Positions 1-23,520 of a stretch of 64,000 nucleotides of DNA are shown here, piece after piece. How positions within the stretch are numbered: the first letter of the stretch is position 1; each line of letters begins with the position of its first letter. The stretch covers positions 2,559,001-2,623,000 of the forward strand of contig JAPFBL010000068.1 of assembly GCA_026182355.1 (NCBI GenBank), written 5' to 3'. The notes beneath the pieces are model-generated. The model was not told the origin of the DNA and did no database searches. It was given only the letters and a program-made list of their open reading frames with translations. Position numbers and translations under genes: made by a program. This DNA comes from Hermatobates lingyangjiaoensis (Eukaryota > Arthropoda > Insecta > Hemiptera > Hermatobatidae).

Positions 1-2899
1 GTTTTCCTTGTTAAAATCAAACCCTCAAATACGAAGTTCGGTTTTTATTCAAAACATTTTTCACAGCCAGAGTAAGAATTTATTGTATGAATGAAGAAGG
101 TTGTAAATAAATACGAAATGATAGTATTTTTGAGATTTTGATTTGAAGCTGGAAGCTGAACAAGTCCTAATTTTATTTTCGTATTATTCTAGTAGACGGT
201 CGATATAGATTTCAATTAAATATATTCAGTATAACATGGAAACAGATAACATATCTAAACTCATTACTTTTTCATAAATGAGGCAATATCTTTCAGACAG
301 GGACAACATAAAAGGCCTTAGAGCATTGTTTTAAATTTATATTCACTATGGTAAATTAATCCATCTATTATATCAAGTGTTATTGTGATTTTTGCATATA
401 TACATAAACCAAGGATAAAATCAGACAAGGAACTATAATTAATATGTTAAAATTACAACACTCATAAAATATATTGTCAATTAGGAGTAGACTAAACTGT
501 TAATTCATTTCATTTCATTTACTATTCATTTCAGTTACTATTTGGGGGCGTTTACAAAAACAGAAATAAATAGTAAAGTTAATAATAAAATAACTTATTA
601 AAGCTATTTTCAATATGCATGGTTACATTAAATGGAATACAATATGCTAGATTTAATAGTTTGATATTTTCGAAAAATTATAAGTATCGCCTAAGAATAT
701 TATCTATGAAAATGTTTGAAATATGCATGATAAATTAACTACAAACTTAATAAATATTATTCATTTTTTTTATTTTTTTAGAGCATATTATATTTTGAAA
801 TAAGTGGAAGCTTATGTACCACTTGAATTATTTTTAGGACAATTTGGTATTAAATTATTTAAGAATTAAAAACTCCTTGCAAATATTCATAATATATGGA
901 TTGTTATCATGCAATACTCTCATAAAGATAATACTTAATACTAAGTTTCAGGTTTGTGTAATCACCAGAAGAGCGGAAAACAATTAGCACTCGTTTTCTT
1001 TTAACGTACTATGAAGATCCTTCCGATAATTCAATGCCCCCAACGGTAATAATGATTTTCTGTAGTAAGAAAAGAACCATATATCTGCACATTTTTATGA
1101 GAAATTGTTGAACTGTTCTACTTGTAGCATTATTGTAAAATTGTGATACTGACCCATTCATTTAGAAGCAAACAAAGAACCTGTACAGATCCAGGCATCA
1201 TCAAGAAATTTCAAATTCATGGGACCTCAAAACGTATATATCTATCCATAGATTTTTTCATGACTACTATAATTTATTTAAATTGAAGTAAAAAAAAAGA
1301 AAAAATAAACATGGTTGTCTACGTGTTTATTTTTTTGTAATATGTATAATTTATAAAAGAAAGAAACAATCCTGTAGGATATTGTAAATTTGTATTTGAC
1401 CACTTTGGTAGAATGAGCTTTGAAGAAAGTGAGTAGACCTAATTTGTGACAAAGGTAAGGCACGAGGAGCATATTAGAGTTGAAGAACCTCGAGAGTAGT
1501 GGCACAAAGAGTGTGGGTTATCCGTCACCTGTCGAGCGCCCGTGCCGGGGTCTCCATCAATCATTCGACAAAGCACTCGCTCTCGACGGCCTACGCCCTC
1601 TATAGGGAGCCCTAATGACTGGCTTCGGCAAGCCTCGAGCACTCATCACTCAAAAGGTGTTGGGTCATCTTATGTTAATCTTTAAAACAAAGAATGTTGC
1701 TAAGTGAAAACACTTAGTAAGCTTAGAGCGAAATGTGGTAAAGTGATAGTTCACAGAAATACGAGGAAATAAACAGATGTATACAGAGTGCGTGGTCCAA
1801 TGCTTCGTAAAGAATTGGATGATTGCTTGCTTCCAGTGACCACACTTATATATTGTCACCTTTAGTGTGCTCTAGGGCTGTAAATTGTGGCTTTTAGGGT
1901 GGCCTTACTCGAGTTTATGTAGAGCAGGGGTCTTAACATCGTACAGACTAGAGACCGGTCTAGAGTCATGCCAAGATTGAGACACCCTGTCTTCAGTACG
2001 AACGGCAAGCACGAAACAACTGGACCACACTTATGCATCATGCTAAAAACCTTTATCACACCTAACAACTGAATTGCACGAAACAAGTTTTGTGCAACCA
2101 TAAAATGGCCTTTACGTTGAAAATTGTTCAAAGTATCCTTATTTTCTTTATTATATGCAGTATAGCTACTGCTTACTGCTTAATATACGTATTTCAATGC
2201 TATTACTTCATTGAAAACCTAAAGAATTCCAAATTAAAATACTGCATAGCTTTCGATGTAGGATGATTGCACAACCTCTGTATTTTTGATTCTGTCAAGA
2301 TATCTTTTGTTCAACACTGTAATCATTTAAAGTAGTTAAGTAAGGATATAATTCTTCTGTAAAGGGTTGTTTTTATATAATTATTATCACTGTATTTATT
2401 AAGGTGCTATTCTGTTTTACTAACCCCATCATCAACGGTAAAAAAATCTTCTGGAATTCTATGGCCTTTTTTAGATTCTGATGTGTCTGTGTGCCAATGT
2501 TTTTGTTTTTATTCGTTGAGTTACTACAATTGACTAGGTTTGAATATTGTGGTGGATTTCTTGACCGTTTTCACTGATAGTTCAGGCTCCAATAGCCGTC
2601 TCAAGAGAGAACACATAGGCCAAATATTGAATCTTTGTGACACCATATAATGAACATTCTGCTTTGGGAGTTCTAAATTTTGCCCAACTCAATTGTGTTT
2701 AGAGTATGGTTTTAACAAGGGACGAAAGACGTTTTCAGTGATAACAGTAGATAGATTTAGAAGCCACTCTGACCGGCAACTTGTAGGAACTGGTGAATAA
2801 GCACTCTCTTCCCCCCCCCCCTCCAACAACAACTTGACAAGTTCTAGGAAGGATCTGTTCGGACAAGAGACTTCTGTACAAAATTATTTGCAGACTACC

Positions 2900-3190
2900 T
2901 GTTATCTGAGCGTCGATTCACTACGTTTTTTGATGATGTCTGAATGAGGGTGGTAGATGTGTATCCAAAAGTGAACACACTATAGGCCACACTATTTGAC
3001 GGATCAAGTTCATACATTCTTTTGGAGTAATATTAAATCATTGAAAAGTCAATTTTTTGGTTATAATGTGATAGTAGAAATTTCTCTTAAACTGCTACCT
3101 GTAGGTAGTTCAAATTTTAGACTTATTATGAAACTGACAAAAACCTCACTTTTTCAAAGCAACAGGAAAGGTATTTTTTGATAAAATATA
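2900..3190 (+). repeat. Dispersed palindrome-ended repeat, internal copy
   Basis: Shares TTTTTTGATGATGTCTG, TTTGACGGATCAAGTT and TTAAACTGCTACC in order with the long copy at 21.5 kb. The palindromic end is missing. Confidence 0.65.
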
Positions 3191-5045
3191 AAATATAATA
3201 TTTTTGACTTATGACTGATTCTGAAAGTTTGTGTGCGCGATAGAGGTCACATCGTTCAACGGATCCTAATAAAATTATACCTTAAAATAGCATATCCTTA
3301 GAGAATGACCTAAATACCTTTTTATCGAAATTACATAGACAGAAATGGACATTATTGTTCATTTTATGATCTATGTAATTTTTTTAACGCTAAACTGCTA
3401 CCAATAGAGAAAATGAAATTTCCTCTAAAAAATCAACTAAAAACCATTAATTTACAGAAACAGTTTCAAGGAAGTTCAATAATAGCTAAAGGTAATAAAA
3501 CTATGAAAAATGATAACCCAACTTGGAATAATAGATTACCTGCTGTATTTGTCGGATTTGTTTAAATTGATTTGAGTTTTTTTAGCAAAATCCAATCAAT
3601 CATGATTCTTTTTTTAAAGTCTAATAGATTTTAAAATTTATGGTTGCATAGGGAATGTGTTGCAATATCATAACTAACTAACATAACTCAGTGTGTTGAC
3701 TGACTCCATTGTTTTGAGTAATATTGGAGCATGGAAAGTAACTTTTTTTAGTTTTTTATGATAATTTAGCTATTTTTGTGCCACATAGTTTGTTTATTGT
3801 CAGCATGATTTGCTTATAGTAAAGTTGAATTTGGGTCACTTCAGATTGTTAAATATCTATTACCCTTTGAAATAATAAAGAAATATAAACTGATAATCGT
3901 TTAAGATTATGACAATATTAACGACAAAACTTTGAGTTTTCGAGTAACCAGAAAAGTTGAAAAAAATCAGCAGGTGTTTAGACCTGAAGTACCGCAAAGT
4001 ATTGTACATCAGTATCGTACATAAACCATAACTATAAACTATAACTGTAACTAGAAATATTTCCATATTTTCCTAGAACGCAATAGTAATAAAGGTTACA
4101 AAGGTCAGAGACTTAAGTATTTGAATTAAGTAATCAAATTAGCTATGTAGATACTTCGTCTACCATGATGCTGATGTCAGCATACGTAGAGTATAAATGT
4201 CTCCAACATTACAACAGTCTATATCTTACAGGTCATGACCTTCTTCAAGGTTGTCTGTTTATGCTGGGACTAATGGCTAACGACATGTGCTCTCATTTTT
4301 CAAAAGATCGCCGCAATTCAAATCACTTGATGAAATACTCTCTCCAACAACCAAAATCAGACCCTCCACTCGAGGAAAAAATAACTGTTGATTAGTGATT
4401 ACTGCTAATGAATGATTTAGATGGCAGGTATGCCATAAATGGACATTAGATAGATAAAATATTTTTGTCGTATTGTCCAATTAGCAATAGAATGTTTTTA
4501 ATTAGTCAATATTTAATTATCAACCATCATAATTTGCATGCTTGTTTCCTATATCAACAGTCCACCTTCTCTCTCTGTCTAGTGACGATCAGGTATATGT
4601 TCAAGAGCTCTATATGTTTAGTGATCCGTTTTCTGTAAAAAAAATGTCTTTATATTCATAAATATATTCGATAATTACCATTGTTTAACCTTCTTACAAC
4701 TTTAGAAAACATAAAGAGGTTAGAAAACATAACATTATTATAAAAGTCCGTCGTACCTCTCTTGTCGGTGATAAAGTCGCCCAACCGGTTTCGCACGTTT
4801 ATAATAATTTTATTTTGATCCATCAAACGGTATGAGTTACAGCAACATAACAAGCTTTTAGATTGAATGATAAATCAACATTTTTACAATTTATTGAAAA
4901 AAAAATATTTCTAGTTATTTTAAAAATCTGAGGCTTTTTTTCAATTATTGCCTTTGTAGTTTCAAAGATAGTGTCAAATGTTTAAGACTCTCGAGTAAGT
5001 GATTTAGGAGAAACAAATGTTGTCCTAAAAATATATTTTAAACAA

Positions 5046-5335
5046 AAAAATGGCTTTTCCATGTTGCATTATTGCTTCCAAACCATAGGGTTCATCTAGA
5101 TTTTGAGGCCCATTTTTGTGAAAAATATCAATTTAATCCATCAAAGATTCTGGACCGTAACGTCTACACAAACTTTGGAGACACACTCAAGCCCCCCCCC
5201 CCCCAAAACACACATCATAAAAAACCGTCATAAAAAGACAAAGACTTTGAGGACCTCAAAACATGTAATTCCGTCAAAATCTCAACATCGATTTTTTTCA
5301 CATTCACTATACGTTACTTATAGTAAAGTAAAAGT
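5046..5335 (-). repeat. Dispersed palindrome-ended repeat, minus copy
   Basis: On the minus strand it reads ACTTTACTATAAGTAACG, then AATCGATGTTGAGATTTTGAC, TTTTGAGGTCCTCAAAGTC, a poly-G stretch and GATGGATTAAATTG. This is the same order as the 21.5-kb copy. Confidence 0.75.
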
Positions 5336-5592
5336 TATATAATAATAGTACATTATTATATGGTTTAAATTTACAACTATTTTCTCACAAGAGAAAATAG
5401 TGAGTATTTTCTTATTAAACAAGCTAAAGAAATATTTCATACTCTATTTATTGAAACATCCAACAAGGCTGTTGAAAGTGTTGAATTTTACGGTCTGGTA
5501 GGGTGAGAGGAGAGGAGGTGTGGTGGAAGATGAGAGTGGTAATAATGTTTTCTGTTTGGTCTAAAGAGCTGGTAATGTTTCAGTGGTGCGAA

Positions 5593-14505
<8,913 letters not shown>

Positions 14506-14726
14506 ATCCCCTCCAACTCGTAGAAGGTGGAAGTTAAGGTGCTACCAACATAGTTGACCGGATACTTAGTTTTTCAAGCTTGAAATTCCTAGAAACTAAC
14601 AAAACAGCGTCTGAGTACTTACTTCGTCCTATAAACACTAATCATTACCATATCAACAGTTATCCTTAGAACTACATTCATCTAATCTAAATCTTCTATC
14701 ATAACCTTTATAAATGTTTCACTAGT

Positions 14727-14769
14727 AATAAAAAAAATAAACTTACTGTAAAACATATTATTAAATAAA
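14727..14769 (+). terminator. Candidate polyadenylation signals of foxj1
   Basis: AATAAA hexamers at 14,727-14,732 and 14,764-14,769, 220-265 bases after the stop. The region is so AT-rich that chance hexamers are common. Confidence 0.4.
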
Positions 14770-17410
14770 GAACTAAAAGCCTAAATTGATTTATATAAAT
14801 ATTATTTATATTTTATCATTAAATATATTACAACCAATTCATTCATACGAAATTGTAATTTTTTTAGAAAATGCTAATTGCCATATGAGGATGTTATGTT
14901 TAAATTGTGCAAGTTGAATGTCCATCCTATGCTTAGTTATACCATAATTATGCTTGAACAAAACTATATATATCAAGGACCAAGCAACGTACTTATACTA
15001 TTTGCAATTGTTATTTGTGCTTCAAACTTCTCTTCGGATAAATGTACTGGAAGGTAATAATTCTTTATATTTATTTGTGATTTCATTCTTCCTGAACCTA
15101 GGTAACATTATACTCAAATATTAATGAAAAATAACAGTGCAGGGATTTTGATTAATATAGCCAATATTTCTGTTCATATAGTTTTGAATTAAGTAGAACA
15201 TAAAAATAAATTAATACAGATTTTCAGGCTTTTATCAATTCAATTAGAATTTTTCTATTGTCAGTAACAAAATTTTAAAATTGTTTATTAATTTAGGAGT
15301 AACCAACAAGACTTTCTGTTAAAATAAAAGTATATTTATTAAATTGATGAATAAATTAATGTTAATCTTATAATCTTAGAAATTAGGTTAATAGTAGCTA
15401 AGAAAAATAAATCGAAAATTAGTATTTAAATTAATTTATTAACTTCATTATTTAAGTTATAGGCTTATGAAAAAATGATTCTTTTAAATTATTCTGGAGC
15501 CATTTCAGAAAAATATATCTGTAATGACTAAAGATTGTGAATTATTGATTTTTTTTATTTCTTCGGTGGTGTCCTTTAAAACAAATTCAAGTAAATAATG
15601 CTGTACAGTTATAATGAGTTGCCTACTTTAATAATTAGCCAATGATTCAATGAACCCAATTGTTATCCGTATTAGTTGATTTTAGTTAGCACATTTAAAA
15701 CTCAAAACAGTAAGGTATTGACAATTGTAATTCCAGTTAAATTATTACTTAGCTGATTCTACAGACTGGATGCCAATTTGGAATGATTTTTAATTACCAT
15801 GGAGTGATTGTTTAGTGAAAAATATATCTTCAACTAATATTACTATTAATACTATATACTATCTATGGGTGTTTATACAAAATTCCAAGGCTAGATTGTC
15901 ATACGATGGTTGTACAACTTCACCAGTCTTGATAAAGAAGTTTAATGGTTAAATTTAAGTACAATAAATTTACTTACTTAAACAATGTCCTTGACTATTT
16001 GTTTTTCATTTGAAAATATCCATTGATTAGTAATAATTACGAACTATTACTTTCTGCTTATCAAAATCATTACTAATTATCAAATTCATCTTATTCTAAC
16101 AGCTTGATCATTCTTACCAACCAATTAACTATTAATTTGTAACAGTAATTTAATCAACTAAATTAACCGAAATATGATTGTTTGTTAAATGGAATATCAA
16201 CCTTTTTCGTACTATTTGCTTTAATTATTTTATCAATAAAATATAACGTGAAGGTAAATTTTGTAAGTTCTGAGATAAAAGTATTCTGATAACTATATAT
16301 TTTTTCAATGAAATAATCAAAGGGTAAACATGCTTCTTTAACCTGAAATAACATTTAATGATATACTTTTTTAAATTATATGAATGATAAATAATTTTAA
16401 ATGTTGTACCAATTCTAGCCTAGATGAAATACATTACTTAAAATTTATGCTACAATCACAACTGAATATTCAGTTTAACGAACTAAAAGTAAGTTTTAGT
16501 CTGTTTTCAATGTTATTATTTAATTGTTAACCAAGATTTTATATTAATTACAGGATTATTATATTAAGTTTAGTTGTAAAAATGTCTACTATTTTTAATG
16601 ATATAACCAAGAGTTGAACATAATAATAAATTTATAAAAGGAAAACAAGGTATAAGGTGGTTTCTTATTAACGAACTTATTTTTTTTTTAATTGTAACTT
16701 TTTCATCCATTTATCCTTTATAGTATTCTAATTTTTATCCTAACCCATTCTATATGTGTTTTATTTTACTTTTCCTCCTTTCATTGTTCATCTATACCAC
16801 ACCATTATTCTAAACCATTATTCTTTTCTTTATTCAATTCCTTGAATACATCATTGTACAAAATTACTAACCAATGTATTACCTATTACTTTTCATGAAG
16901 AAGAATTGTGCTAAAAGAACTATTGGATTAAATCATTTTGAGACAACTTTAATCAAAATTTTTTTGTTATTACGAACTAAATTATTGTTGAAATTATATT
17001 TCCTTAACATTTTAAGTAATAGTACTTTAACTTTCAACATGTTGAAGTCAATAATGTTTTTTTAACTTATTATACCAATCAATCATTATTATTGATATAT
17101 TTTCTAATATGATTTCCAACGACCAAATGAAAGTATTCATGTCAAGTCGTGTTCTATGGATGGAAATAGTGGTTCATTTGTATTTTTAAGTGTATGTGTC
17201 ACCAATGAGGCACATCACCAGGCTGATTCTATTTTGGGAGTCCAATATGTTGCCATATTTAAGTTTATTAGAGTCGGAACCTTTAAAGAGTATGTGGCAT
17301 CGAACACAAGTACCTCGGGACTGAATATTTTACGATTTAGGTATGGTGAGCACAAGCTTTCCAATCTTTTATAACAAAAATCTAGGGTCATGCCAAAGAT
17401 CTTGAACTCA

Positions 17411-17494
17411 CAGCAAGATCTTTAGTACTTACGTCAAGATATTTAGTTCTTACGGTAAGATCTTTAGTAATTACGGCAAGATCTTTAGTTCTTA
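17411..17494. repeat. 21-bp tandem repeat, four units
   Basis: Four consecutive 21-base units of the form CGGCAAGATCTTTAGTTCTTA, with one to four changes each, starting at 17,411, 17,432, 17,453 and 17,474. A degenerate part-unit precedes them. Confidence 0.9.
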
Positions 17495-19097
17495 TGACAA
17501 CTAGGTTACCACTAAACCACAAAAGAACTCAATTTTTTCAAAAGTGTATGTTCAATTAACATTTTTGTGGCAAGTTGAATTTTATTCTAAGTTATAATTT
17601 AAATATATTCTGAAGTCTTAATCAGTAAAATTACATAACTTAAATCTGTGTAATTTTTGTATTCTACACAATCAATCTAATGGGATATATTGGAATTAAA
17701 GTCTTTTATATGGATCAGTAAAAGATATGTAGTTAATTCATAAATTATAATTCAATTAAAGATTAATATAATAATATTACAATTGTATTAATTGTTATTA
17801 TTTTATAGGTTTCTTGCCTAGTTCACATACTCTATCAAACTGGTTCTTTGTGATAACTAAATTTTGTTTAGATGACTTACGAGTAAGAAAGGATTATGAG
17901 TTCAGATTATGCGATGCGTTTAACGAACATTTTAAGAATATCAAATATTAATCTAACTTTTCTTCATTGAAACTGGAAAGTTCTGAAATGCAAGTTTTAA
18001 TACTTTTGGTTTTTAACTGACTTTGTTAGATTAAAAACCCTCATTGGAGTTTCTTAAATAAGTATGCTGGGTTAGATACTCCAACATTAATTAAAAAAAT
18101 TAAGGTTAACACTTCGGATCCTTACTCTCTGCGTAGGGTGTCTTCACAAATGCTTGAAGTCGGTAAAAGTTTAAAAAGAGTTCAAATATTTTGTTTCAAG
18201 TAAATGTAAAACCAATTGAAGCAGAATGTTTTTTTATGTATCTGTCTCTTAATCTTTTATATCAGTGTCTCAACTAAATCGCGGAATCTCCTGCCATCGT
18301 CAAAAAAAATTAATCTAATGAATAACTGGTTCACTTCATCATTTGTAGCTGGAATTTAACATTGTAAAATAACTTACAATGACTTATCAATTTGAAAATG
18401 CAAAAATTGCATTTCTACCTCATTAAACATTTCTTATTGATTATAAATAAAAACATTGTATAATAGCATTGTATTATTAGTGTGATTATTTTTCTTGCTT
18501 TTACTGAGGTATAACTGTGTAATAAAAAAAATTTAAAACGATGTCAGTGGCTATGGGAGAAAAACATTATCCTTTGTTTGGGGAATTCTAATTAAAGCGC
18601 AATATGTGAAAAACTATATGATGTTTACAAGTAAAAAATTACGGAAAGAATGAGCCAAAAGATCATACTTTTGGAATAATACTAGACACCATAATTTCTT
18701 TCCAATAATGCGACAATGTCATGACATCTCACCTTCTAACCAACACATTTTATAAAACTAACAAACTTAAATGAATGATCCATCGTGACAAATTCAATTA
18801 ATTTTCATAGTCCATACTATATATGCTCCGTAATTTTAGCCACTTGGATTGGCTTGACATACCATCCAATCCCCACCACCAAAACAAAATCTTTTTAAGC
18901 CACTCTTCCCTCCTCAAAATTGATTTTATCTACTACTGCTACCCTTAGGATATTAATTTAACTAATTATTGCGACCGCAAAAAACACTGTTTATATAAAT
19001 ATTGACAAATATATCATCCGTGAAGTAGAAACAAAATACATTTTATAAGGACTAAGTCAGTTATATATATATATATATATATAAACAAGATTTTACA

Positions 19098-19230
19098 GTT
19101 AATACGTAAAATTAAACCAAAGTCGAAACCACAATAAAAAGTTTAGAAATGAGACTAGGATGTTACAACAAAACAATTGATCTTTGTAACAGTCTCACTG
19201 AAACTGTTGGAGACACACTTGTTCTGATTG
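19098..19230 (-). repeat. Diverged relative of the 31-kb palindrome arm
   Basis: Read on the minus strand it ends in the same order of words as the palindrome arm at 31.2 kb: TTGTAACA, CCTAGTCTC, then TTATTGTGGTTT. The hammerhead-like core is not preserved here. Confidence 0.5.
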
Positions 19231-21470
19231 AAAGATCTTAGTCCAATATTTGAATTTCTTACTCTGGTTTAAACATGGATATAAATTAACTTTTTTACGT
19301 GACTCCATATAAATACAGTTATTTATGGTTTATGAAATATAGTGAAGACTAATGAAAATGAATATAATTAATATAATTGTTTTCATATGAAGAAATAATG
19401 TTAGTATTAATTGGAATTTTAAACATTTATATTAAACTAAATATTATGATTTACCAAATGTAGAAGAGTGTATATGTAATGTACATCTAAATTATTATAA
19501 AATATTATGGTTATTGTATTTGTAGGAATTTTGCTAGTCATTTTGTTATGATTATTCTCTTGAGAGTGTTTTGAAAATCGTTTAGTTTGTGAAACATGAC
19601 ACAGAAGTATGACTTTAATATATTAAAGTTTTGAAAAGAATATGAACTCCAAGTAATACTTATCAGCTAGTCTGTAATTTTCTATGTCATTCATTAGTAC
19701 AAGGATTTATTTGACTTCGTTAAATGTAACGAACTTGCGATAAATAGGATTTTTGTGATTGTGATCTTTAGAGCATAAAAATGTGATAAAAACTTTTTTT
19801 TTCTTATTAATTATCCTTTTCTATAAAATAACTCTGATGGAAAGAACTAGAAATATTAGGACAAAATCAGAAGAATATTGAAATATTTTAATGGATAGAA
19901 AATGTAATAATTTTATAAATATCACATTCAAGGATATCTAAATTATTTTGTAATAATATACACTGTGCAGATCTGTTGACAAATTTAACTTTAAAATAAT
20001 TTAAATTAGATCAAAAGAACACATTTTTTTCTTCTAAAAAGTATATATTTATTTATTGAGGTCGTATCAAACGCGGCTTTTATAAATGTTCTGAACCATA
20101 TATTAATTAATGACCAAACTAGTATACAATATAATTATTGTGACCGCCAAAAATAACAGTTTATCAGGACTAAGTTAATTTAGATGTTATATAAAAAATG
20201 TACGCAAAGGATATAAATTTAAAATGCCACGCTTTTTTTGAGATTTAACTTAGCCTCAACATTGCAATTAGTATAAACTTCCACTAAATTTCAAAATAAA
20301 ATAATAATAAAACAAAACATTAATAAATATATGATGCTAATGGAATAACGATAGTGAATAAAATATCTATTTCAACAATATATTGTCAATATATATCTAA
20401 TATGTTGAAATAAATTTTGTGCCCATAGCACAAGTAAAATTTTTACTTAAGAATAAATATTGAAAAAATGATTACAATGCTGTTTTATAAAATAATATAA
20501 CAGATTTCAGTAACACTATCTTAGAATTTATACTGCAAATCATTCTCAGACTTTTTTAATTAGGTAGTATTTAATGCCTACATTTTATTCTTCAATACAA
20601 TTTTAGCATAAAATATTTTATTACATTGTAGTTATTTGTTTAATGTGATATATAATTGAATATATTTTATTAAAATCACGTTTTTACAAAGTTCTACTAG
20701 GTAAATTTAAAATAATACTATATTTAATCTACAGTATGCGATTCAAGAAAACTTAATAGTGATAAGCATAAAAGAGTGAGCTGCTTGTTAAAGAAAAGTT
20801 AATTATTGTTGAAATAAACAATTGGATTATTTTTAATAAACAGTTCTCTATTTCATTTCTAAAATACTCAGTACACTGCTATAGATAAAAGATCATTATT
20901 TTAAATATTACTTTATTTAAAACAAATTTCAAGTAATGTTACCTAAAACATAATTAATTTATATATTACAACCAAATCCATCTGTTTTAATAAAGCAATT
21001 CTTTATTGATTCTAATTACCAAGGTTAATTATCTATCCCAGAGTTATCTAGGAACATGCCTAGATAGTACAATAGATAGAACAAGCAACTATCTTGAGCA
21101 CCGTCACTGTACTGACTAGATAAATTTTTATTGGAATAAAAGTTTCATGAAAGGGTTACTTGAAATGTATAGTATAATAAAAAAAAACATTTGAAATGTG
21201 AGCTCTGCGCGTCGCTACAGTAATATATAAGGCAGAATGTTAAGTGAATAGAAAGAGAATATTTTAATTCAATACAGAAATATATTTTCTATATTGCAGT
21301 TGTTACCCTTAAAGACTTGTAAAACTTTGTATACAATATGTTCTATTGCAAACATAATATGCATATATGCACAGGTTGTTCTTGCTTTCCTCAGATCAAA
21401 ATAGGCTTTGACGTTTACTGTTGCTATGAGACGGAAAGTGTGACTCATTTTGTAATTTAAAATCAAAGGC

Positions 21471-22150
21471 TTTTTACTTTACTATAAGTAAAGTATAGTG
21501 ATCGTGAAAAATGTCGATCAGATTTTGACGGAACTATATGTTTTGAGGTCTCAAAAGTCGTTTTATGAAGTTTTTGCGATGATGTCTGTGTGTGGGTGGG
21601 TGAGTATGTTAGCATTGCTTGTTACCACGCTACGGTCCACAATATTTGATAGATCAGGTTGATATTTTACTCAAAAATGGGCCCCAAAGTTTAGATCATC
21701 CCTATTGTTTGGGAAGATTATGCATGACGGGAAAGTCACTTTTTTTGTCAAAAACCGGTTTTTAGAAAACATTTTTTCTCCTAAACTGCTAGCTCTAGAG
21801 TTTTGAAATTTTGGCATTATCTTTGAGGTTACAAATTCAATAAACGAAAAATATTTTCAGAATTTTAATACAACGGGAAATATTTCTTTTCAATAAAATG
21901 TAAAAATGTTGACTTCTAATTCAATATCAAAGCTTATGAGAGCGGTACAAGCCATACCGTTTGACGGATCAAAATATTTTATTTTATTATTTTAAATTTG
22001 CAAATACTACAGTTGAAAAATGCGTTTAAAAATGGTCTTACACCCATAAACAGAAACAATTACGGTATAAAAACTCATTTTGGTACAAAATTTCAGTTTT
22101 TCTGTTTGCTTTTTATTCTTTTAATTTTTTATTATTTTCTATTTTTACCC
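21471..22150 (+). repeat. Dispersed repeat with palindromic terminus, longest copy
   Basis: It begins with the 21-base palindrome TACTTTACT-ATA-AGTAAAGTA, then GATCGTGAAAAA, GATTTTGACGGAA, TATGTTTTGAGGTC, a (GGGT)-rich stretch, GCTTGTTACCACGCTAC and TTTGACGGATCAA. The same words recur in order in other copies in this window: about 2,900-3,190 (+), 5,046-5,335 (-), 27,953-28,150 (+), 47,985-48,350 (+, degenerate), 48,797-48,840 (+, end only) and 54,915-55,160 (-, degenerate). No coding frame is seen. The class is unknown. Confidence 0.8.
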
Positions 22151-22639
22151 CTTTTAAACGCCACCACCACCTAGCACATGACACTCAGACTAGTATAATG
22201 ACTTAATTTAACATGTTGAATTATTTTTCTACTAATTCCTTGCTGTTAAAATAACAGTTTAAATCACAGAAAACAAGGCGCAAAACTATATCCACTGCAA
22301 ATTTGACAGAAATTGTCAACTGAAAGATGTCCGGTGTCCCCATTAAAAATTGAGTTACATTTTCACTTATTTAAACTTGCATGCTGTTAAAACGTGGCTT
22401 GAGGGGTTGGTTCGGGACCCCTTATTGGGTATTGGGGGTTACCCTGATAGTACTGGGCATTCCGCTATCCACCACCTGCGGACTCGCCTGGTAGCCACCC
22501 AAGCCCCAGGACCCCCCCTGACTAACTTGTGCAACCCTCCTCCCCTGACTACCTTAAAGATATACATGATAGAGTAGAATAAAAGCAACTCTGTTGTGTA
22601 GACTAAACGATCATCAAACACACACCTACTTAACAACTA

Positions 22640-23520
22640 AAGAAAATATACACAATATAACTAAAATAAGAATAATCATACCTGTTTATACACATCAAAA
22701 CCGTTTCAACCCCTAAAAAAATATAAGTTGCATGAAAGAGAGAATAGGCATAGATAGCTATGTAAAAGTTGACTTATTGAACAAAACATAATTAAATATC
22801 AGGATGTTGTCATACCTCTTCAGAATTCTCAAAGAGGTTTCTATTCCTTTATCAATTGATTTAATTGGTTGAGTGGAAGAGAAACAGCTATAAAATAAAC
22901 ATTTAAATATTATAGATAAGCTATTCTATTCAACAGTTGTAAGTTACCTCATATAGTAAAATTAAAATGAAATTTAGGTATACACCTCCATATACCTGAA
23001 AAGTGTTTCTACCTGCAAATGACATGAACATGTAGAATGGAAATACTTATGAAAACAAAAATTTATAGTTAAAATATCTATTGCATAAAAGAAATATAAC
23101 TTATTTTATGCAGTAATATAAAACAATAAGAATGTTATCAACACCTCTTTATCACTTCAAATACTTTTCTACTCCCAAAACATATGAGCTACATGGAGAG
23201 TAGTTGAGAAACATATATGTAACCAAAGACTTAAATGCATCAAACACAAAATCCATTCAATATATTTGAGGTACCTCATACTTATACCTTTAATATAATT
23301 AATGAAACATGTAACCAAACTTCTTCTTACACAACAAGAGCTTTACTAGTCCCATAACATATGGGTTACAAAAGAGAGTAGACTGAAACAGTAATGCATA
23401 TAGAGATTTAAAAAAATATAAACACCTATGTATTCAACGATAAGTTACCTACACAGTAGAATTACAATAAGAATAATCAGACACCTTCATATACTTAAAA
23501 AGCATTTGTCATATTTCTAG
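22640..23520. repeat. Degenerate tandem array, unit about 230 bp
   Basis: Successive stretches repeat the same word order: AATAAGAATAATCA, ACACCT..TATA..T, TTTCTACTCCCAAAACATATGAG-like, TTACATGGAGAGTAG-like, then CAA.AAGTTACCT and AGTAAAATTA. Copies are recognisable around 22,662, 22,930, 23,125, 23,325 and 23,465. They have diverged heavily, as in an old satellite-like array. Confidence 0.65.

Larger units (their letters stand above)
1..5583. other. Upstream region of the FoxJ1-like gene, no coding gene recognised
   Basis: AT-rich non-coding DNA with repeat fragments. A small GC-richer island at about 1,440-1,660 and some following sequence to 2,130 have open minus-strand frames but match no family I recognise. 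Copies of the dispersed palindrome-ended repeat family lie at about 2,900-3,190 (+) and 5,046-5,335 (-). Poly-C runs occur near 2,811-2,822 and 5,191-5,202. A 5' untranslated exon and promoter of the FoxJ1-like gene may lie here, because the first coding exon is preceded by a good splice acceptor, but I cannot place them. Confidence 0.6.
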
